Below, one piece after another: positions 52,421 to 64,000 of a stretch of DNA of 64,000 nt. The position numbers and the translations under genes were made by a program. Source of the DNA: Chrysomallon squamiferum. Lineage: Eukaryota; Mollusca; Gastropoda; Neomphalida; Peltospiridae. How positions within the stretch are numbered: position 1 is the first letter of the stretch; each line of letters starts with the position of its first letter. A model generated the notes under the pieces. That model had not been told where the DNA came from and did no database searches. It saw only the letters and a program-made list of their open reading frames with translations. The stretch lies in NCBI GenBank assembly GCA_012295275.1, contig CM022670.1, forward strand, positions 23,477,755 to 23,541,754, written 5' to 3'.

Positions 52421-55400
52421 TGAAGTGACTAGAAGAAACATTTTAAAAAATAAAATAAGAAAAAGATCTATTAACATTGATATTTATTTGAATACTTTGT
52501 TAAATGATAAACTGAAATTACGCTGAATGCAACACTTGATTAAAAAAATAATAATAATAAAAAGGGAAATGTTATATATTTCAACAGTTCTAATAAAGAA
52601 CGCAAATAAATATTTCTTGAACGTTATTGTTCTATTCAGAAATAAATACGTTATTGATAAAAAAAAAAAAAAAAATTGTAATTATTATTTAGTCAACTTT
52701 AATTTTTGGAATGAAAAATTGTCAACAATTCAATGCAGGGTAAGACATGTTAATTTGTTTTTCTTTTTTTTCTTTTTTGTGTTTTTTTGTGTTTTTTTTT
52801 TTTAATTATATCATTTTAGGAGGTACGAAAAATTGTTTCAAAAATTATGAATACAAAACAATGGTTTGTCCTGCGGTCAGGTTGAGATTTGTCCATTACA
52901 CAGTATTATTTATCCTTTATAATTTTATTTGGATATTTCTTAAATATAACAGTTTGTAATAAGCCTGCTTGCTTTTCTCAACCACTGTAAGTTTAAAATT
53001 CTTATAATAATTTTTGTTTTTGTCTTGTAAGAATGGAAGAAATGTATTATTAAACGTAATATATAAATACACAAAATCTATCTGTATAAGCTGTACGTGA
53101 AACACAAATAGAATTCCTAGACATGAATCTTATTTTCCTTGTAGTCCACATGCATTATTTTATTTGTTACTGATGATCAATCTTTCTTAATAGATCATAA
53201 TAGAAATCATATAATCTAGAACATTAATAGATTAAATAAAAACAAAGAATTTCTGAGTATAGATATCAAAATATTTTATTTCATTTATTTTGTTCATGAG
53301 TGTGAACAGATAAAAGTAATTCAATATACAAAATTTTACAAATAAAAGAAATCATCCTTAAAATCATGACATACTTCAAGAAACTCTAATTATACAGATA
53401 AATTCACCATCATTAATTTACAGTTCAATATTCCGTATTTTCTTCCTAAGCTCTTTAATAATAGTTATTTACTAAAATGCTAACACATTTTCAACAGTGG
53501 ATTGATTTCAGAAAATGCACATCATTACAGTTCATTTTCAAGATGAAATTAAAATCTCATCTTTATGAAACTGCCCTAAATGCCATAAGACCTGATGGGA
53601 ACAGAAAGGAAGGAACCAGTTTAACTCTTCAGTTATGAAAATTAAAAAAAAGAAATAAAAATGGTTAAAATAATCTGTATGCAGTTCTTTCTGTCCTGTC
53701 TTTAAAAATAATGTTTTCAATTAAAAAAAAAACAAAAAAAACCTGACATTAGTAAATGTTAAACAAATGCAAGAAACATGCCAAGTGGTTATTTAAAAAT
53801 AAATTAATTAATCTTATTTAATGGAGTTACATGTAGTGGGTGTTTATATTTTTATTCATTATTTTGTTTATTGTTGTTATTGTTGTTTTAAAAATATATA
53901 CAGTAAAAAAAAAATTAATACACTTTTTAAAGAAAAAAACAATCATGTTATTGAAATGCCTATGTTTAAAACAAACCAGGAAAAAAAAAAAAAAATGTAC
54001 AAAACAATGTGAAACCAATAACTCAGCCTGTACATATACAGAAGATATGTGACATGTTGGTCCCAGTTTAATTTGTTAATTTCCACATACACAATCACAG
54101 ATTAATCTTGATTCATTATAATATGTTTCGAAACCATTCTCCAAGATAAATTTTTTTAAAAACAAAGTGATTTTCTTATTGTTTCTGAGTAAATACAGCT
54201 GTGCTTACATACAAAATGTACAAATATTTACAATGAATGCTGTGTAGGAATATACAGGCGATCTCTGGATTCATTCCAGAAAGAAAACAAAATTTAAAAC
54301 TGTCCTGTACATGACAAAAATGTGTTTAAAAATATTCCTCATTCATTCTGGTGTATCTAATGTATTGTTACCAATATTAAATGTGAGTGTATTCAAATAT
54401 AAAAAAATGGTTTGGCATAAATTAAATTTGAAATGTTTTAGTTGTAAGATGTTTTTAAAACAATGTGATTATTTAAAGATAATAAATGAATAATAATAAT
54501 AATAATAATGGAAACAATTAATATTGTACTTGAACTATTTAAAAGTGATATTCTACTGTATAGTGGAAGTGTAACTCCCCAAATTATTAACATGTTATTA
54601 TTTATTTTTACAGTATAATAATATACCATATCTTTCACCACAGAAAGATTGTTTTCTGAACAGAACTTATCCTGATGGACCACAGAATATTGTTTTCTGA
54701 ACAATACAAATGGAAAAATTCACAATACAAACCAAAAATTACTAAATATATTTTGTAAACTTCCAGGAAATTGTTTATTTATTCCTTTGTTCAAATCTTT
54801 ACTAATAATGAATTACTATAATATAAAACATGTGGGGATGCACCAAGATTGATGTTTTCTTTTTTCATTCCTTTGCATCCTCACAAAATTAAAGATTTCT
54901 TTTATTTTTTAATAAGTGATGATATTTGTTCTAAACAGCAAACCAGTGCAGAGTGTGATAATTATGTGCTTAGACATTTGGGCTGTTTTTGTGTTTTAGT
55001 CTTGTGAATTTAAATAATTTAATTATTTTAGCAGGTACAACTTTTGTGGTGAAATGAACCCGCCCAGTTTTGAAGATAAGTCATTTTCAGATTCTGTAAC
55101 CAAAACCATGAAGTGACTAAAACAACTGACTATTTTTTTTTTAGAACAAAATACTTTAATTATAAGATTAATAATAATCTTCTTCAAACTGAAGTAATTT
55201 TAATTATAAAACTTAAGCAAAATATTACATGATTGTTAATTAATCATTCTCCATATACATTTGAAATATTTATTTTTCCAAAACCTCAAGTTTTGAACAT
55301 TAATATCTGATAGGATTTGTCTGAAATAAACATTCTGTAACACTTGTAACACATACAAAGATGTACAAATTTATACAAGTGATGTTTCAGGCAAAATAAA

Positions 55401-58400
55401 AAATAATAAGAAAGATTTTTAACTTTTCCCATTTCTTAATAATTGACAGCTGGTCTGCAATGGTTTTCTTTATATATATATATTTGAAGTTCTGTAATTT
55501 ATGGCTCAAGACTATGAATCATTCTTTGCCTGTAAATACTAAAATAACTCAAATATACAAGACCATGATTCTGTATTAAATCATTGTCAGTGTTTAACTT
55601 TATAAACATGAACAAACTTTGAACAAACTTGATGCTGACAATATCTTATGATGCCCTAAATTCTGAAATTTCATTAAACCCAACCAAAGCCATTTACAAT
55701 TATTGCATACTCTTGACAGATATGGTTAGAACTTTTTTTTTATATCAGCTGTTATTTGTTCAAATTTTAAGGCTGATCTTTCAAAACATTCTCAGCTAAG
55801 TGCCCATTGAATATGTTTCTGCCATCTCTGGGGAGAAATATATTTAAAAATCCAATATAGAAAATCATTTCTTTCTCTCTTTTTATGTAAAACAGAAATA
55901 AAAAAATAAAAAATACTAAAGAGAAAAAGAAGATTAAACACAAAGTAATAAAATAATTTCACACACAGATAAAATAAAGGCCTAAACAAAGAGTCCTGTT
56001 CAGTTAAAAATAAACGTATTTTAACAAAGCAGTGTTAAAATGGACATTCGATTTAAAAAATAATTCAGAAAAAAAACATTATAAATAAGCCAGAAAACAT
56101 AGGGTTATGTTGAACAAGCAAAACCAAAACCCTTTTTTATTCTGTTGTTAATGTTTGTAAAATACAGAGCTCAGCTGTGGAAATAAAAATGATATAAAAA
56201 GACACCATCTGAATTCAGTATTTACAAATTATCTCGGTAAATACAAAATAATTTCTCAACAGTTTAAAAATACCGAATCCCCAATTGTTGAAATGAAATC
56301 TTTAGAGACGTTTTGAAGAACCATTCAATAAAAACTGACTGAAGTGAAGTGGGTTAAACTTGACAGTGGCAAACAGTTGCAGTAAATTATTAAAGCATTG
56401 CATGCAGACACAAAGGAGGCAAAGAATGGATGCTATGGAGAGAATGGCTGAATGGTGGAATTTAGAGATACAGAGTAACATTCATGTATCTTTAATAAAC
56501 AAAACTACAAAACTAAAACTGAAATAAAACAAGTGATACTGAAGATAAACATATTTTAAACCAATGTGTATTCATTATTTTTTTTATTCTTATTATTTTT
56601 TTTAAAGTGGCGTGAATGACACTAACTTATTTTAATTAATTAAAAATTCCTTAACTCACTGGATGAAGCAAATATTAACACTGGCTGATCTGTAGATGAG
56701 TATGAAGCTTTGATGAGTTCTGTTACCAGAAGCATAAAATTTATTCTGTTTAACCAAAATTAATTTAAACATTCGTTCTTTTGGGAAATATTTTGTGTAA
56801 CAGAAGGATAAATTACTGCCAAATGTTACTGGTTTTATTTCTTCTTCTTAATCCAGTAATGAACTCTGATTTGCCCAGTATTTTCTTCAAAAACAATAGT
56901 AAAAAAAAAATACCATTGTTTTTACATGCTATGCAAACTAAAACAGTGAAAAATGATGAAAGCATTATAGCTGTCATTCAGTTGTATATATATATATATA
57001 TATATCTAAAATTAAAAAGAAACAATAAAAATAACCTCCAAAACCAATAATAAATACTGATAACAAAAACTGATCCAAGCTAAATATTTTCTTGAAACTT
57101 GTGAAAAGTGTAAGTCTGTTTTAAAAATGAAAACGCTGATGGTGTTTTAGATATCAGTTTTCACTTCAGATTCAGGTAACGATGTATGACTGGTCACAAA
57201 GAAGACAGCATCAAACATTTTCTAGCTCAATTAACATGTTATTTTTCTGATTAAGCCTAGTTTGGTTTGCTCATTAGAAATTCCATGCAAATATGAATTA
57301 CAGAAATGCATAAATCATTGACAGAATTTAAGTCACTTTGCACAATAAAGGCACAGATACAAAAAGATGTTTCAAAATAATTAAAATAATCTGTTTAATA
57401 GATTTATGCTTATTTAGCAAGTGGTTTTCAATAAACATGTAGAAAATATTTATAAATCTGTTCAACTTTATTTTTTTTTATTTATTTTTTTTTATTGCAG
57501 TTTTTCATTTAAACACATTTACTTTTTCCTTCCTGTGATTATACATTATTTCTTTTCTTATGTTCACCCTGCTCTTTGTCATAATCATGATATCCTGTTT
57601 ATAATGTACCACATGTTTGAACTTTATTCATTATGTTTGACATCATTATGATCTGTACCATTTAATAATTCATATTCATGTCAAATACCACATTCTTACT
57701 ATAATCCATTTCCATAAACTCAGATAATGGAGATGTTCAAACAAGTGCTAACTAATGAAATGGTTTTGTGTACAAAGTTTGAAATAAAATGTTGATGCTG
57801 TCAAATTTTCCAAAGTTGCAAGAACATTTCCTGTCCCTTTTTTAACTGCATATTACAGCTAATAAAAAAATTAAAAAAATTAATAAAAAAAAAAGAGCTG
57901 AAACTGTACTGTATAAAAGATTTGGTAAAATTGTTACATTACTGAAGAATATATCCAGCATTTCAGAAAAGGTGGGGTGGCTAATCATTTTGGTGGGTGT
58001 TACATTCTTGTTAAAGGAATTAAATTAGAAAAAAAACTTCTGGGAATTGTACAAGTCTAATCATGATGATGATCATCATCATCATCTTGAATGTAATGTT
58101 TACATTTTAGTTTTTGTCTAGATTAGTTTTGTTCTGCACAAAATGTTAACAATCTAATCTAAAAAAAAAAAAGAACAATCATGCTAAATTCTAACATAAT
58201 GTCAGTACAGATAAAAGTTAATTTACTAAGATAAAAAAAAAAAAAAAATCTCCAATGTTTTATTTCATTTTTACTGCCTTTTTTAAATATCTGCCAGCCA
58301 TTTTGTTTTTAGCCTTGCTCCAAAACTCAACATGAATTATCACTTTGATTGTAAAGATACAGCGTGTGACTGATCACCTGTCCAAATCTTTGTCAGTGTA

Positions 58401-58749
58401 ACAAACAGAATATGACCACAAACTGAACAGTGAAAGGACAGGGTTTTATTCCAGGACAATTAAAGAACAATCTACAGAATTATTTACTAAGTTGTATACT
58501 TTGTGAAGTTACGTTTTCTTTCTTCTTTTCTTCAGTGAGCAGTCAGTGTTTAGAAGGGTATATAACCGTGTTATTACAAATAATATTTGCAACAATCAAA
58601 CTGAACACGATATAACTGCCACGCTAATAATGTGGTATTATTTAAATAACAGTCTACTGTTATTATTGCAATAAACTGTTGAATCTTTAAATTTGTAGAT
58701 GAAATCATAATATAGGCTAAATCAATACTGATGTATGAAATCACTATTC

Positions 58750-58750
58750 A

Positions 58751-58792
<42 letters not shown>

Positions 58793-58915
58793 TTTTAATT
58801 ATTATTATTTATTATTATTTTAATTATTATTATTATTATTATTATATTTATTACTATTATTATTATTAATATTACTATTATTATTATTGTTACTACTACT
58901 ACTACTACTACTACT
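58750..58915. repeat. Imperfect ATT microsatellite
   Basis: About 165 bases of (ATT)n with interruptions, ending in (ACT)n, located in the probable 3' UTR or downstream flank of tetraspanin B. Confidence 0.9.
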
Positions 58916-59956
58916 TCAACAACCTCTATTACTATCTCATAACTATAAGTAGGTCATCTATTTCAAATCATTGCTCCATTAATGTTATTATATAAATACC
59001 GTTGCCCTATTTATATTATTCCATAAATTCAATACTCCATTAACAGTATTGTAAAAAATCATTTCCCCATTTATATCACTGGTCTCTGATAATATTAATT
59101 AAAGCTTCATAGTGTAATGAACTGGCAACAGCACAAAGATACCTTTTTTTTTACATCCGAGCTTTCACCTGGCATGGAAGCCCATTTATACTTACTTGCA
59201 AGCAATAAGAAAAACAAGGAATGTACACAGGATTAAACAGTCTTTGTTCAGAATGAGTAAGCAAGAAAACAGAAATGGGAATGTGATACATATATATATA
59301 TATATAAAGCACAAGTAATATGCCACTTTGACAATGTACTGGAAATGGAAAGAAGTAAATAACAAGTTTATTAATTTTATATTAATATTTTACAAATGGG
59401 ATGAATACACAAATTTTGGTGAATAATAATAATAAAAAAAAAAAAAGAAGATTATTCAGTTTTATATATAAATTTTCATCATCACACACAAATCATTCAA
59501 ATATATATATATATATATATGTATAAATCCCTTTAACATAAGAAACGTGAATGTTAAACAGAATTTTAAAAAATCAAGTACATTACAGGCTCTGTGAATA
59601 TCTGATGATGCCTGTGGTAACATGTACATCTTACACAATCAAAGACACGCACAGATGAAGAACTGAAACTGCAGAATGTTAATCACCGTCTGTTCAGTTG
59701 AGATGAATGTGGCAGTTGTCCAACACAATCAGTGTCTTACCATGATCATCTACAAACAGTTACGTTGTTACAATCACCTCGGATTTATCCATAATTACAA
59801 CACAACCAATCTTGAGTTCAGCAAACATGTATTCCTTGTAACAAACATCATCACAATGGTGAAAACTTCAGTTGTTAAAGAATAGTATCCTCCATAAACA
59901 ATTTTCACAATAAATTCCATGTTTGTTTGAAATAATGTGATTTCTCTTCACGACTC

Positions 59957-59997
<41 letters not shown>

Positions 59998-60145
59998 AAA
60001 AAAAAAAAAAACAACCTATAAACTAGGAAACTTGATGATAGAATTTTGTGATCCCAGCAATATAAAATGGACGATTGTTGTAAGATTGCATCAATGATGA
60101 GGCACTGATGTAGTTCACTGCAGTGGACGGATTCTGCTGTCCTCA

Positions 60146-62501
60146 CTACAAGTCCACTTCATCTTCTGCTGAGCTGCCGGTCACTCTCGCACACAGACAA
60201 AAAGAAATAATTATCCCAAAAATCTGAAATGTAAATAAAATCATATTTCATTATTTTTTTTTATTTTTTTTTTAATATTATTCATTTATAAAAAAAATTG
60301 GATATTATTTTAAAGCATTTGATTATTTATTTATTTACTTTGTTTGTTTGTTTGTTTATTTACTTATTTATTTATTTGTTTGGTTTGTTTATTGTGTTTA
60401 GTCAATGTTTAAAACAATTGTTTAATTAACAGATTTTTTTATTATTATTATTATTTTTTTAAATAATCAAAGATCTTAATTCCTCCTCCAAATATAAAAT
60501 AAAAAATCCATGATTTGTACCTTCATAACTTTTTCTTTTACAAAACGAATATTTCTGTCATTTGAATTTGTCATCTCGTTACTGTTGTTAAAAATAATTT
60601 TCCTTGTTCATATCAATTTTTATTCAGCATCATCTTATTTTAAGACATTTTCATGTTTTTCTTTTATTATTTTATTTATTTATTTGTTTACAGCTGTTGC
60701 ATTACAGAATCAATTACATTGTTTTGTGGTGGTTGTTGTTTTTGTTTTTAATTTTAAACAAGTAACTTACTAAAAATAAGGGTACAACAGCAGCCACAAT
60801 TCCAGCCACTGCAGCATATGTCAACAGATACTTAACAAGGATGTCGTAACAGCCCTGGAAAAATATAATTTTATCATAACAAATGCATTAAAAATTAAAT
60901 ATTTTCTAAATAAACACATTTTTAAAACTAACAAAAAAAAAAAAAAAGTCATTCTCACTTTAAAGTCATAAAAAAGTACTAATACTAATAAATAAATAGG
61001 AAAATAAACTGGAGAAAAAACAAATAAACTGAAATTAAATATTTTAAAAATAAAGTAGCACTGATAAATAATTGGAATTAATACTGTTAAAAAAAATAAT
61101 ATTTAAAAATATAGATAAAAAGAAATAGAAGATAATGGAATAAAATCATAAAAAAAAAACAACAAATAAACACCAGTAAAATAAAACACAAATCACCAAT
61201 TAAAAAAACAAAAAACAAATGGCTTTTAAAGGCACTCTGAGTTATGCTAACAATAAATACTGAAAAATAAACATATTTATATCCAAATTAATGATTTATG
61301 TAAATCTGTCATATGTGTGATTTCTGCCAAGTTTAACTGCTTTGACCGGGACACTGTGACAATAAAATACATCCAGACTGAAAATAAGAAATGAATGAAT
61401 GTTTAACAACAATTCATATTATGTTACAGAAGTAAGTATGTATGAATGAGCCTGCAATATATTTCTGTAGTGAAATCACTTAAAGGAAATGAAAACTCTA
61501 AAAATAATCACACTGAAGAAACATAAAAAAAAAGTCTCACATTTCAGGAACAATAAGACCTAACTTTCTGTGTTTGAACTTGTACTGTTGATCAGAACTG
61601 AGACTAATATTTTGTTTTCTCCCTTTTTGGATTTGATAAAGCAGCATTAAAAATTCATTAAATCAATCGAGCATTTGTTAAGGTTATTTCTTTCATTTCT
61701 GTGTTTCAGAGACACAAAAACATCATTCAGCAATATGTTCCCAGTCTTTTCCTTTCCTGCTTGATAATTAAGTCATGATCACACCTTGTCCAGATGCTAC
61801 ATGTCAAATAATAATAATAATAATAATAACAACAATAATAACAACAATAATAACAACAATAATAATAATAACAATAACAATGACAATAACAATAATAATA
61901 ATAATAATAACAACAATAATAATAATGATAATGATAATAATGATAATGAAAGTGTTAAGAACAATGATGATAAAACTAGCCGCCATTACAATTCGGTTAA
62001 ATACAGTTAACCCGACTTTTTTTGGAAGAAAAATTAAAGACTTTAAAAAGAAAGCAATAATTTAAACTCTTTACATTTGTATATAAATAAGGATTTTTTT
62101 TTCTTCTTTTTTCATCGTGTGCATTCAGATGGTTAGGTGGGCCAGCAAAGTACACCTGTCCAGTACATATGGCTTTATCTCCATTTCTACAGCAGCTCTC
62201 TGGAACTTGTCTGGCTTTAGGGCCTTCTGAAATATAAAAATAAAATGTTTATAATTACAAAACTTAATAAGCTAAAAACAAAAAACTCTTATTTGCAATA
62301 CATCAAAAGTTTTATGATATTATGAAATACGGTATAATTTTTTATTTTTTTAAATAAAGAGTAAGAAAAAAAAGGAATTTATAGTAAATCGAGATTAGAT
62401 ATATTCTATTAGATTTAAATGATAATGTTTGGATATTCTGAAAATTTTGGAACTTATAAATTTAGACAAAACATTTTATCTTTCCTACAGTGAACATTGT
62501 T

Positions 62502-62532
<31 letters not shown>

Positions 62533-64000
62533 AATGTCATTTTAACCAGGGGAAAAATTATTAAACACAATACAATTAATAATGTTTCAAGTTCATAACA
62601 CACAACACAACAGATGTTTGTTAAATAACCAGGTAACAATATCATTGATTAGCACTCAGAAAGCTAAATAACCTTTCTCTTTTCAGTTAATATGATTATT
62701 ACATAACCACAGAACTGTTGTTATCTTTACGAGAAGACAGAAAAAAAAAAAAAAAAAATGTTGGGAGGTTACATCAATACATCTTAATTATGGAAAAAGT
62801 TTGAGGAAGAAAACGGGACAGAGAGGAAGAGAGAGAGTGTGTGTTTGTATGTGCAAACAGGTCTGCATGTGTGTACATGTTTTGTTTTGAGTGGATACAA
62901 ATCTTAAATAACTTACTTTCTTTTTCTTTTTGAAACCACAGAGTGTTAGTTAAATAGAACGCCCAGGAATTTAAAGATGTCACATTGCCTTCCACTCCAC
63001 AACACTGGAGCTGTTGAATAAATTAAAATAGAAAACGTGAAAAACATATATAAACGTGTTGGATTGAAAAACATATATAAATGTGTTGGATTGAAAAACA
63101 TATATAAACGTGTTGGATTGAAAAACGTATATAAACGTGTTGGATTGAAAAACGTATATAAATGTGTTGGATTGAAAAACGTATATAAATGTGTTGGATT
63201 GAAAAACGTATATAAACGTGTTGGATTGAAAAACGTATATAAACGTGTTGGATTGAAAAACATATATAAACGTGTTGGATTGAAAAACATATATAAACGT
63301 GTTGGATTGAAAAACATATATAAACGTGTTGGATTGAAAAACATATATAAACGTGTTGGATTGAAAAACATATATAAATGTGTTGGATTGAAAAACATAT
63401 ATAAATGTGTTGGATTGAAAAACATATATAAACGTGTTGGATTGAAAAACATATATAAACGTGTTGGATTGAAAAACATATATAAATGAACAAAAATAAT
63501 CATTTTATTTCAAAATTCAAAGTGCATGTATTTGGTTAATACTTTTCTACATAGTAACTTTCTCTTACTCTAATAAAGATTATATTTTTACATCTATTCA
63601 TAATCTTTTTTATCTTTCAACAAAAACAAACAAACAAACAAACAAAAACTGTAACATTTTGTGCATACAAATATAATTCATACAATATCCACAAAAATCA
63701 GACTAACTGAATTCATGGCATCTGAACATTTTATAATCACTACTGGAAACATTTTTCAAGAACGATTTTACAAACATAAATATTTTATTTTTTAAAATTA
63801 GCATCAGTCTGCATATCCCCTAATACTTTTTATGCAGAAAAATTCTGAAAATGAATCGAGATGAATTTTGTTTGAAAGTGTTTGACAGTGTAAAATATAG
63901 CATGTGTCACATACTTGTCTCTGCATTGCATCCCATGCATCGGTCACTCTTCTGTTTTCAGAGCTAGACCGAGTATCAACTCCATACTGCTCGGTTAGTG
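60146..64000 (-). CDS. Tetraspanin (tetraspanin B), 3' part; gene runs off the right edge
   Basis: Five exons are visible in transcript order: 64000-63915 (cut by the window), 63010-62917, 62226-62075, 60854-60771 and 60223-60146, giving 163 residues of the large loop, fourth membrane segment and tail. The loop has QCCG, ESCC, IC and GC, the six standard cysteines. The fourth segment is followed by a longer tail ending SSAEDEVDL. Introns fall at the same phases and equivalent positions as in tetraspanin A; the CCG exon is 94 bases in both and the GC exon 84 bases in both. A and B are therefore tandem paralogues in the same orientation. Peculiar to B are a lysine/arginine-rich stretch (EKRRKKNP) in the extracellular loop, coded partly by a run of nine A residues, and the lack of the extra cysteine seen at A's position 189. 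The first three membrane segments lie outside the window. Confidence 0.88.
61806..61950. repeat. AAT/AAC microsatellite in a tetraspanin B intron
   Basis: About 145 bases of mixed (AAT)n, (AAC)n and (GAT)n in the intron between the exons ending at 62075 and starting at 60854. Its near end is about 125 bases downstream of the donor. The poly-asparagine and poly-isoleucine frames through it are not genes. Confidence 0.95.
63037..63487. repeat. 27-base minisatellite, about 16.7 copies, in a tetraspanin B intron
   Basis: The unit is GAAAAACATATATAAACGTG followed by TTGGATT (27 bases), repeated 16 times plus a partial copy with almost no length variation. Only two positions vary: CATATA/CGTATA and AAACGTG/AAATGTG. 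Because 27 is divisible by 3 and the unit lacks stops in three frames, 150-185-residue open frames run through it on both strands; these are artefacts of the repeat. The array starts 27 bases upstream of the acceptor of the exon at 63010-62917 in gene orientation, so it occupies the 3' end of that intron. Confidence 0.97.

Larger units (their letters stand above)
44770..60145. other. 15.4 kb without a recognisable gene, between the two tetraspanins
   Basis: The left part should contain the promoter of tetraspanin A (minus strand) and the right part the 3' UTR of tetraspanin B (minus strand). In between are two inverted-repeat elements (44961-45261, 45298-45585), a diverged tandem repeat (45757-45932), the AG tract (48651-48734), poly(T), TTC and ATT runs, and three compositionally complex islands (about 48960-49425, 51150-51480, 52140-52420). 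No open frame matches a family I know. From about 53300 to 60140 the sequence is moderately complex and AT-rich with few microsatellites, which would fit a long 3' UTR, but nothing proves transcription. Confidence 0.55.

Noticed and set aside
58060-58090. Short ATG/CAT palindrome (GATGATGATCATCATC)
   Set aside because: It is an imperfect trinucleotide repeat that happens to be self-complementary, too short and isolated to call a functional hairpin.
61786-62065. Poly-Asn and poly-Ile open frames
   Set aside because: They are translations of the AAT/AAC microsatellite.
62946-63503. Long repetitive open frames on both strands (150-185 residues of a 9-residue repeat)
   Set aside because: They are generated by the 27-base minisatellite, which has no stops in three frames, and they lie inside a tetraspanin intron.
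1-64000. CRISPR arrays, operons, ribosome binding sites and prophage features
   Set aside because: None is present. The split genes with GT-AG introns show this is a eukaryotic nuclear sequence.

Overview
This is nuclear DNA from an animal, not from a bacterium or virus. The genes are split into many short exons with GT-AG introns of about 50 to 3,200 bases. The window is roughly three quarters A+T by eye and full of microsatellites and poly(A)/poly(T) runs. The gene set (PPT1, PEX3, TMEM65, a calcium-channel alpha-2/delta subunit, two tetraspanins) is metazoan. The decayed non-LTR retrotransposon and small DNA transposons fit an AT-rich invertebrate, perhaps a lophotrochozoan or chelicerate, but the lineage cannot be fixed from the sequence alone. 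I joined the exons by reading splice sites and phases by hand. All five complete gene models close in frame: 230, 300, 1168, 368 and 338 residues.

Layout. 1-4808: no certain gene, probably partly the 3' UTR of TMEM65. 4809-7813 (-): TMEM65. 7814-8197: a 384-base shared promoter interval. 8198-13438 (+): PPT1. 13439-17322: convergent spacer with a dead reverse-transcriptase fragment. 17323-27383 (-): alpha-2/delta subunit, 21 exons. 27384-29336: divergent spacer with a tRNA-like sequence just before PEX3. 29337-34998 (+): PEX3, 13 exons. 34999-40687: convergent spacer with an A-rich, internally duplicated block and a 277-base DNA transposon carrying target-site duplications. 40688-44769 (-): tetraspanin A, 9 exons. 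44770-60145: 15.4 kb without a recognisable gene, holding two small inverted-repeat elements, a long AG tract and three complex, CpG-richer islands. 60146-64000 (-): the 3' part of tetraspanin B, a tandem paralogue of A with matching intron positions, one intron of which holds a 27-base minisatellite.

The genes do not form one pathway: TMEM65 is mitochondrial, PPT1 lysosomal, alpha-2/delta and the tetraspanins are at the cell surface, and PEX3 is peroxisomal. The visible relationships are positional: two divergent pairs (TMEM65/PPT1 and alpha-2/delta/PEX3), two convergent pairs and one tandem duplication. I found no clear candidate for an undescribed biological system. The most interesting items are a microsatellite-bounded mariner derivative, two other short inverted-repeat elements, the minisatellite, the A-rich duplicated block, an exon-sized insertion in the alpha-2/delta VWA domain, and the long N-terminal extension with a tandem splice acceptor in tetraspanin A.
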